64,000 nucleotides of DNA from Costus lasius (lineage: Eukaryota > Streptophyta > Magnoliopsida > Zingiberales > Costaceae): positions 60,950,056 to 61,014,055 of the forward strand of contig CM050449.1 in NCBI GenBank assembly GCA_027563935.2, read 5' to 3'. The notes below the pieces were generated by a model, which saw only the letters and a program-made list of their open reading frames with translations, had not been told where the DNA came from and ran no database searches. Positions 56,114 to 64,000 of this stretch are shown here, piece after piece; the first letter of the stretch is position 1, and each line of letters begins with the position of its first letter. The position numbers and the translations under genes are program-made.

Positions 56114-57610
56114 TGATATCTACCGCAAACGTAACGGCTTTATCGCGGTGGTATATAGTACCATTCCCACGAGGACGGTTGAGTCAAGTACCAATAATTC
56201 TTAATTTCAATAGTTAAACGACTTCGTAACTGAGGGTGTTATCGGTTTTAACATTCAAAATTAAGTATACAACTAAAACAACTCCAATTGGCAGTGAGAA
56301 CAGAAGAAAGACAGTTGTTATGAGAAAAATCAGATTTAAGGGGTTCACCACACCAACAATCAAGAACTAAATGAAAAGTATTGCAAGAGATAATCTGAAA
56401 CTACGGAAATTCTTGAGTTTACAAATTACCCCCTCTCGGTGGTGTAACTTGGTACCAAACCTGACCGTCCTTCTACTTTCGTGATAGAACGAACTGGGTC
56501 GATCCAATGAGTGTAGGAGAATATAAATTCCGCGGGCACGTTTTACCTACTTTCGTGGCAAACCTACCAGCCCAATCAAAACAGATCAGTTATCACAATT
56601 TTCCCTTTCAGTACTTCTCGTGACGACTAGAGTAAAATTTGATTGATCAAGTCAAAGATTACGAAATTAACACAGTAAAGATCGAGTAGAGTCAAGAAAA
56701 TCTCATAAAAGCAACACAATCAGTTCATAGATTGAAAAGTGGGCTACGCCCAAAAATCCGATTGAGTGTTTACGCTACAACTTGCATAGTTTCGGTTAAA
56801 ATCTCTTTCAGATGAAGGAATACACAAGGCAGAGAAGATACAAGATGAAATAGAAGAGAAAATGCTAACTTTCCCCTCTAGATCTAGTTCCAAGCGCTGC
56901 CTTCTTCCTCGTTCTTCCCTCTCTCGCTGTCCTCCCAGAGTCGAGGCGTTTCCCCCCCCCCCCCCAAAATGTTTCCTTTTATATGTCTGATCGACTTCCT
57001 CTGGTTTCTGACGTGTAGCCCTTCTAATTCCTGTCATTTTGACACCAAGATCGCCCAAATCTGACTTGGAACGAGGGAGAAATGCCAAGAGTCGCGATCT
57101 ACGAATAAAAATACAGGTGTGAAACATTTCTTGGGCTGGCCCGTGAAGTTCTCAGCCAAATTCTGCGTTGCGCCTTTAGTAGACTTCATGGACGTATTCT
57201 GTTTCACAGGCTAGTATGTATTCTTCTCAGCGAACATGATTCCAAAATTTCATTCCCACGTTTCACGGTCGTGTCTTCGATTACGGCTCGAAGATGATAT
57301 GAAATATTCGTCCTCAGAAATACGGCCATGAACACTTTCAAGGGCAGGCCGTATTTTCGGTAACAATGTCCGTCTGAGCTGAAAATTGCTGGGAAGCTTT
57401 GTCTTTCCATCCTTAACCACTTTATAACTTTATTTCCAATTTTAAACTCCATAGATAAGTGATTTAACCTGAAACACATGAAAGACAAAGAAATGTGTAG
57501 ATTCCAAAAATAACAAGGAAATAAGTGCTGAAAGAGATATAAAAGTAACAAAATAGGCCTTAATTCGTGAAATAAATATACCAGGAAATGCAACATATGA
57601 CAAGGCATCA
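56114..57610 (-). mobile_element. Tat/Ogre-like LTR (3' LTR of a minus-strand element)
   Basis: Read on the minus strand it begins TGATGCCTTGTCATATG right after TTTAGTTTGGGAGAATT, the polypurine-type sequence of Tat elements. It has a TATATAAAAGG-like box, a C14 tract (56952-56965 plus), a C-G rich first-exon-like part, ACGAAAGTAG words, and ends near GATATCA. Length 1497 bp if the TG/CA ends are right. It joins the TR-GAG-like LTR on the left; no flanking duplication could be tested because the other end is missing. Confidence 0.6.
56977..56984 (-). promoter_or_regulatory. TATA box in the Tat/Ogre-like LTR
   Basis: Minus-strand ATATAAAA in the middle of the LTR, followed downstream by a G/C run and a GA-rich transcribed-looking segment. 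Position suits a U3/R promoter. Confidence 0.45.
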
Positions 57611-57924
57611 AATTCTCCCAAACTAAAATCCTTGCTTGCCCTCAAGCAATGAAAATCAAAAAATAGAAAAACCAGATATGATAGAAAATGATCTTAGCTT
57701 ATGACTTGTCTCCAAGGAAAGAGTAACCATGCTAAGCTTCAAAATTCAAAGTAATTAGCAAATTGTCAAAAGTCAAATCAATAAGGTCCCACAATCCAAG
57801 ATCACAAAGGACTCGCAACCTATGCAAGGCAATGAACTCCGATCTTATAAATAAACTTCATCCACCCATCTAGGCTTACCAAGATCACGAATTGGGATGA
57901 AAAACTCAATGCTGACGTGGAAAG
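57611..57924 (-). other. Internal 3' flank of the Tat/Ogre-like element
   Basis: Contains the antisense landmark GCTTGAGGGCAAGCAAGG (57630-57650) that precedes the polypurine tract in many Tat-type elements, then about 270 bp of unrecognised AT-rich sequence cut at 57925 by a Copia LTR. No gene. Confidence 0.55.
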
Positions 57925-59123
57925 TGTTAGGGTATGCCCTTAAGGCTAATGTTTGAGGCCTTGGATTATTGTCAGTATCATGTATAAACTAAATATATTT
58001 GTTTTTAAAGGCAATTGTTGTTATTCAGATTGTTACATTATCTGCTGTTATATGTGTACTTCTGGGTAATGTCTCAATGATGTTTAGTTTAGCTGACATT
58101 CAGTATTGTCCTTAGGCGAGATATCTTGGTGAACATGAGACAGCCTTGGTATGATTGAGACTAATATGTGTTCTAATCTTATAGGATGCTTCGAGCATGG
58201 AATAAGATTTAGACACATAGGTGCATTGGATGTACTGGACTGACCCTTCTCAGGATATTCAATTGTTTGTCACAATGTGAATAATCCTTGTATGCAAGCA
58301 AGTGGCATATTCCCTCTGACTTGAGATCACTTGTGTTTCTAAGTGATGATTGGCATTATCTTGAGGTAGTTCCATATCATTTGAAAGATAATGATTAAGG
58401 ATTATCTTGGATAGTGGGCATGAGTCATGTTAGGGTACTTGTGATAGATATAGGATTGCCTCTCCTGGTTGGAGTGTGATGTTCTAAGGGGGCCCTATGG
58501 ATGAAATGGTTGAGAATGTGTATGGCCATACCCAGACGACTATGTTCATCTGATCTAACCATTTTCATCATGTTGGAATCACAGGCTTGACACGCTTGTC
58601 CGACAAGAACATCCAGTGGCAAAGGGAAACATGTATGCCAAGTGAATGAGATTCACACTTGTGCTGTGGTTTGGGAGTAGTCTTGGAAGACTCTTGCCTT
58701 CATATTGGAAGACAGTGATGTGTTGCTAGATACCTCTCTCTGGTCGTGATAACGTAAGTTATCGTTACCGACATTGAAGGAAACCCTTAGGGTCGCACAA
58801 TTTGATGATATGGCTTACTTATGTCAGATCGTGTGGACTGGAATTATTCTAGTTCAGTTTAAAGGATTTTAAGCTCTGATTAAAAGTGAGATCTAGTCTA
58901 ATCATGTTTGATTGATTAGGACATGTGATCGGTAAGCTTTGATCGGAGGATTGAAGCTTGATCGTAAAGATCAGGGGTTCAATGTGATGTGTGGTTAGAT
59001 CTTGAGCCATTTGGTTCAAAGAAGATTATAACCAGGGCTGGTTTGATTTGGTGCTTGAACCAAATTGAGATTGAACCGGTTCACTTGTGAACGCATGGTT
59101 CAATCAAAGAGGAGTTTTCGATC
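57925..59123 (+). mobile_element. Diverged Copia-A-type LTR, truncated
   Basis: Starts TGTTAGGGTATGCCC and follows the Copia-A LTR with many substitutions (the most diverged copy in the window) until about 59123, where another LTR starts. The last 450 or so bases are missing. Confidence 0.85.
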
Positions 59124-60818
59124 TGTTATACCTTGAATATTACTATTATTTTATTTTTTTGGGACCAAATTAAGTAATTAATTAATTAATATTTATTTTA
59201 TTAGTTCTAATCCCTCTTACCCTAATCCTTAATTAACTCTCCCTACGCCGCACACGAGCTCTTTTCCCTGCTCCATTTTTTTCCTCGGACGTGTGCTGTG
59301 TCACCTCACCGCTTTCTGCTTCTCCGGCGGCTCCTTCCCCTCCGACCGACGAGCATCCCTGACGAGCAGACCTCGTCCTCTTCCCGTCGGCAGCTGTCTT
59401 CCCCTCTGGTCGGCGACGAGTTTCTGGGCCGAGGCTCGAACGGCGAACGGCGACTGCTTCTCTGTTCCAGACGCGAGCGGCGAGAGACGAGTTGTCAGGC
59501 GGCTGCGTTTCCTCCTGCGGCGATTGATCTTCCACCTTCTCCCTGAGGTGAGTTTTCTCTCTGAGTCGACGTCGTCTCCGCCTCCTTCCGACGCCGACGA
59601 TCCTTTCTCCATTCGGCGGTTTCTTCTTCCTCTGTTCACAGCGGTTTTCTTTCCTTTACCCAGCGGCGGCGATTCTTTCCCTAGTCGGCGACGACTCCTC
59701 CCCTCCTCCGGTGCCGGCGGTTGTTTCCTCTACCGCCGTTGGGGACCCTTTCCCCTGCCGGCGGCGTCGACAGCTTCGCTCGCCTTCCGTTTCAGCGACG
59801 CGAACGAAGACGAATGAAGCGTCGTTCGTTCCGCGTCGAAGTTCGGTCAAAGGTGAGTTTCGTTTTATTTTATTTTAAATTTGGTTTTAGAGGAAAGGTG
59901 AATAGTAGGATATCTAAATTGTTAAGTATGATGGGGGGAAAATTATTTAGATGGGAAAATTATTTAGATGATAATTATTTTGGGGTAATGGTAATATTAT
60001 GGATAGATGTTTGATAGTTAGTAACAAGGGTTTATTTAAATGATTCAGTTGAGAAAAGGAGGTAATCGAGCTTTCAGAGAGTATTCAGGAAATTAGCAAT
60101 TTCAAGTAGGAATCTTTCCCCTACCTTTGTTACGGTGTCAGATTCATGTGTAGATAGATATTGACACCTTACCTTTGAAACTATTCTGATTGATTTGATT
60201 CTAAATTCAGTTGACCTCATTATCCTATTATTTGTGCATAATTGGCTCCAGTATCATATTATTATTATGATTGCATTGAGAATGTGTATTCTGATATTCT
60301 GTTGGAAAGTTATGAATATATATGAACCGTGAAAAATGATTGAGATGTTATACTGTTATCATGTCGTGCATGCATATGATCTCTGACCTGGTGATTTATC
60401 ACCAGTGGCCTGTTTATCTAAGTTGTAGTTCTGATTATATCAGACTATGTGTTTGCCGGTTAGGGCACCACCAGTTGTCCTCGGGACAATACTACGGATG
60501 TTAGATGTTGGACGCAACATTTACCGGACTGTCTAGATACAGTCGTTCTATCGTGTGAGCTGACGATAGAAACACTCTGAGAATGAGTGCGGCTCATGAG
60601 TGAGAATTGTGGCCAAGCTTGATGATTTACACGACAACCTTCTATTCACTTATTTTGTTATATTATCAGTTCCTGACATGTAGTGTAGTTCTATTATTGC
60701 AAATTTCATATAAGTTGAACATGCATCATATCTCTTGGTTCCTACTTAGCATTTTCGCTAACTCCCTTTGTTTCTCCTCCAGGTACCGAGTTTGCGTATG
60801 GGAGGGATAGAGTAGATA
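59124..60818 (+). mobile_element. Del/Tekay-like Gypsy LTR, right end missing
   Basis: Starts TGTTATACCTTGAATATT, has an (AATT)n stretch, a strongly pyrimidine-biased CpG-rich block (59283-59820), then AT-rich sequence and the GGTTAGGGCACCACCAG / GTCCTCGGGACAATAC / GGTACCGAGTTTGCG series typical in style of Del/Tekay LTRs. The long open frames in the CT-rich block run on both strands at once and are not genes. Cut at 60818 by a Copia LTR. Family assignment is from overall style only. Confidence 0.5.
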
Positions 60819-61121
60819 GTGTTAGGTCCCCTTCAAGGGGGAGCGCAACCCTAGATAGGCGCATATGAAGTTTTTCATGCAGCGGAAAGGGGGTTTCTAG
60901 GATCTTTGTAGTTATATGATCAACTATAAACGATTGTAAACAAAAATCAAGGAATTAATTCTTACCAAAGCCATTGCTTGGATGGCATCTAGGAAGAAGA
61001 GACTCAAGCGCTTCTCCTCCAAATGGTGCGCACACAAAAGATGTCGCCTACTCCCTTAGTGCTCCTTGTGCTAGCAAGGTTCTAAGGAGTTCTTGTCGTG
61101 TGAAGAGGATGAGAAGAGAGT
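60819..61121 (-). mobile_element. Copia LTR fragment, antisense, related to Copia-A
   Basis: TGTTAGGTCCCCTTCAAGG, then GGCGCATATGAAG and GCAGCGGAAAGGGGGTTTCT, correspond to the first about 300 bp of 32550-34233 read on the plus strand, but diverged and with different tips. It is interrupted at 61122 by a plus-orientation Copia-A LTR. Confidence 0.75.
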
Positions 61122-62421
61122 TGTTGGGGTATGCCCTTAAGGCTAATGTTTGAGGCCTATGGGAATGTATCTGTATCATGTAATAAACTGTTATGTTTAT
61201 AAAGGCATGGTTATTATTCAGTTGTCTACATTGTCTGCTGCAATATATGTTCTTCTGAATAATGTCTCAAAGCTGTTCAGCTGGGCTGACATGCTATATG
61301 TCCTTAGTCGAGATATCTTGGTGAACATGAGACAGCCTTGATATGATTGAGACTAATATGTGTTCTAATCTTATAGGATGCTTCGAGCATGGAATAAGAT
61401 GTAGACTCATGGGTACATTGGATGTACTAGACAGACCCTACTAGGTTATTCAATTGTTTGTCACAATGTGAATAATCCTTGAGTGCAACAAGTGGCACAT
61501 TTCCTTTGACTTGAGATCACTTGTGTTTTCTAAATGATGATTGTCATTGTTTTGAGGTAGTTCAATATCATTTGAAACATAATGATTATAGACTATCTTG
61601 GATGGTGAGCTTGAGTCAGGTTAGGGCACTGGTGATAGACATAGGATTGCCGTCTCCTTGTTTAAGGAGTGTGATGTTCTAAAGGAGCCCCCAGGATGAG
61701 ATGATTGAGAAAAGAGTATGGCCATACCCAGGTGACAGTGTTCATCTGTTCTAATCATGCTCGTCATATTGGAGTTACAAGCTTGACACGCTTGTCCAAA
61801 AAGAACATCCAGTGGCAAAGGACACATGTATGCCTAGTGAAGTTGATTCACACTTGTGCTGTTTTTGGGTGTAGTCTTGGAAGACTCTTTTCTTTATATC
61901 GGGAGACAGTGATGTGTTGCTAGATACCCCTCACTGATCATGATGACGTGAGTTATCGTTACCGACATTTAAAGGAAACCCTTAGGGTCGCACAATTTGA
62001 TGATATGGCTTACTTAAGTCAGATCGTGTGGACTGAATTGTTTGGGTTCAGTTTAAAGGGATTTAATCTCTGATTGTAAGTGAGATCTGGTCTGATCATG
62101 TTTGATTGATTAGGGCTTGAGATCGGTAAGCTTCGATCGAGAGAATGGATGCTAGATCGGTCAGATCAGGAGCATTAAGAGATCAACGGTCAGATCAAAA
62201 GCCTTATGGTTTAATTATGATTTGGGCTAGTTGCTTGGCTTGATTGGTTCTTAAATTGAACCAAAATGAACCGGCTCACTAAATGAGTGCATGGTTCAAG
62301 GGGAGAGGAGTTGACGACATGTTCACTTGGTGTGAACGTTGGGGCGATGAGTGGTTACTATTTTTAGTAACCATGATCTCCACTTGGAGAGCACTCTCGT
62401 CCAAATAGAGGATGCTCTATT
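61122..62421 (+). mobile_element. Copia-A LTR, truncated at right
   Basis: Starts TGTTGGGGTATGCCC and follows the LTR of the copy-1 subfamily (it shares TTTAAGGAGTGTGATG) to about 62421. It then joins antisense pol sequence directly, without primer site or polypurine tract, so the junction is a rearrangement. Confidence 0.85.
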
Positions 62422-64000
62422 TTGTTCCCGTGATATCTGAGCCTCAGGTTGTTCAGTAACCTGTTCTACCGGCTCAGGCTCATCCAACTGTGCTTGACCA
62501 CTTTGTCCTTCCTCTGGATTCTCATCCAGTTTTATTTCTCTCCCACTGGCCTCTTGCAGAAGAAACTCCTTCTCAAGAAATATGGCCGTCCGAGCAACAA
62601 ACACCTTGTTCTCTTTGGGATCGTAGAAATAATAACCCTTAGTTTCCTTAGGGTAACCGACAAAGATACATTTCTCAGATCTGCTCTCTAGTTTCCCAGA
62701 GGCGAGCTTTTTGACATAAGCCTCGCAGCCCCAGATCCTGATAAATGTTAAGCTCGGCTGTTTCCCATACCATAACTCATATGGCGTCTTTGAAACTACC
62801 TTGGATGGCACTCGGTTTAGTACCTTTGCAGCTGTCTCCAGTGCAAATCCCCAAAAGGAGTAAGGTAGAGCAGCCTGACTCATCATAGAACTAACCATAT
62901 CAAGTAACGTTCTATTTCTCCTCTCGGACACACCATTCCATTGCGGTGTTCCTAGCGGAGTGAGCTGTGAGATAATCCCACACTCCTTTAGATAGTCAGT
63001 AAACTCTTGACTTAGGTATTCTCCACCTCGATCAGAACGAAGTGCCTTGATATTTCGGCCAAGCTGATTTTGTACTTCATTCTTGAATTCTGTGAACTTG
63101 TCAAAAGATTCACTTTTATGTCTCATAAGATAGACATAACCATATCTACTGAAATCATCAGTAAAGGTAATGAAGTACTGATAGCCACCTCTGGCATGTT
63201 TACTAAATGGCCCACACACATCACTGTGTATAAGGTCAAGTAAACCTGAAGCCCTTTGACCTTTGTGGGGAAAAGGTGACTTCGTCATTTTACCCATTAA
63301 ACAAGCTTTGCATGTATCAATCTCCTCATAGGAGAATGATCCCAGCAGTCCATAATCATGCAACCGCTTAATGCGTTTCTTGTTAATATGGCCTAAACGA
63401 CTATGCCATAGCAAGGTGCTGTCATCAGCATATTTGGCTTTCTTATTATCAATATTGTGTATAGAACATTCCATGTCCAACATGAATAACCCATTGTTAA
63501 TTAAACCAGTAGCATAAACAATATTATCTAAAGTAAGAATACACTTTGAAATATTGCATTCAAAGGAAAACCCTTTCCTGACAAGAGCAGGAATAGAGAT
63601 AATATTTTTAGTAATACTTGGAACAAAGTAACAACTGTTTAATTCTAACACAAGTCCAGATGGTAAAGAGATGAAATAGTCTCCTACAGCAACAGCAGCA
63701 ACCCGTGCCCCGTTTCCAACTCGTAGGTCCACCTCATGCTGTCCCACCTGTCTTCTTCTCTTGAGTTCCTGTACATTTGAACAAATGTGAACTCCACATG
63801 CAGTGTCCAACACCCATGAAATAGAAGAAGATGAAACCATGACTTCCGTCACGTAAATACCTGAGCCAGAAGCGATGCTTCCCCTCTTGTCTCCTTGGAG
63901 CGCTTTATAGTCCTTTTTCCAGTGACCTAGCTGGCCACAGTGGAAACATCTGTATTCCTTTGACCGCTTAACTTTTTACTTCAGAGCCTTGCTGTAACTC
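62422..64000 (-). pseudogene. Copia-A gag-pol fragment (zinc knuckle to integrase), continues past window
   Basis: The minus frame from the window end shows the basic linker with a TAA before KVKRSKEY, the zinc knuckle with Tyr replacing its last Cys (CFHCGQLGHWKKDY), protease WVLDTACGVHIC, HHCC region and a complete integrase core (HSDVCGP, RSDRGGEY, NGVSERRN). It breaks off after EAQISRE at about 62425, within the integrase-RT linker. RT, RNase H, polypurine tract and 3' LTR are missing. The open frame continues 33 codons into the neighbouring LTR as nonsense. Confidence 0.9.

Noticed and set aside
56952..56965. C14 run, and similar runs at 7316-7326, 26253-26266 and 42243-42252
   Set aside because: Homopolymers of this length are prone to sequencing error; those near gypsy frames may affect apparent frameshifts but carry no clear biology.
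59293..59817. 174-codon plus frame with minus-strand frames opposite
   Set aside because: Low-complexity Ser/Pro/Leu/Arg translation of a CT-rich block inside a Del/Tekay-like LTR; no domain, and open frames exist on both strands.

Overview
The window is intergenic, repeat-dense plant DNA made almost wholly of nested LTR retrotransposons; I found no host gene. A flowering plant with a large, repeat-rich genome is indicated by long-LTR Ty1/Copia elements primed by initiator-Met tRNA, Athila/Tat-type Gypsy pieces with a TGGCGCC-type primer site, a chromovirus-like Gypsy, a Del/Tekay-like LTR, and Gag-only elements (TR-GAG type). A monocot is plausible, but the sequence does not decide the species.

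Layout. 1-1354: end of a Copia LTR (family Copia-A) lying in a Copia-B LTR fragment (1355-2034). 2035-8194: decayed plus-strand Athila/Tat-like element. 8195-12598: deletion derivative of a Gag-only element, minus strand, with two about 1.9 kb LTRs around only 595 bp. 12599-25289: minus-strand Athila-like gag-protease element, split by a complete Copia-B (12759-22176, target duplication AAACG). 25290-46179: plus-strand chromovirus-like Gypsy. Its gag/protease junction was hit by a complete TR-GAG element (27774-42144, duplication GCCAC), whose right LTR was in turn hit by a near-intact Copia-A (32550-41616, duplication GACAC). The Gypsy 3' LTR is cut by another TR-GAG-like LTR (46180-56113), itself hit by a second complete Copia-A (46471-55515, duplication TCTTC). 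56114-57924: 3' end of a minus-strand Tat/Ogre-like element. 57925-64000: mosaic of broken Copia LTRs, a Del/Tekay-like LTR and a truncated minus-strand Copia polyprotein gene.

How the parts relate. Copia-A and Copia-B carry gag-protease-integrase-RT-RNase H in one frame, all inactivated in different ways. The youngest-looking copy (32550-41616) has one 31-bp deletion that removes an integrase catalytic Asp. The TR-GAG element keeps one intact 491-aa Gag and no enzymes, so it must have used proteins from another element; its Gag resembles that of the Gypsy it sits in.

Most unusual signals: (1) a three-hairpin module in the Copia leaders, with conserved spacing and compensatory stem changes between two families; (2) an inverted duplicate primer-binding site in the TR-GAG deletion derivative; (3) arrays of (T/C)ACGG...CCGT(A/G) palindromes in unrelated LTRs and leaders; (4) phased oligo(A) tracts in the TR-GAG leader. 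All alignments were made by eye; ages and lineage names are inference.
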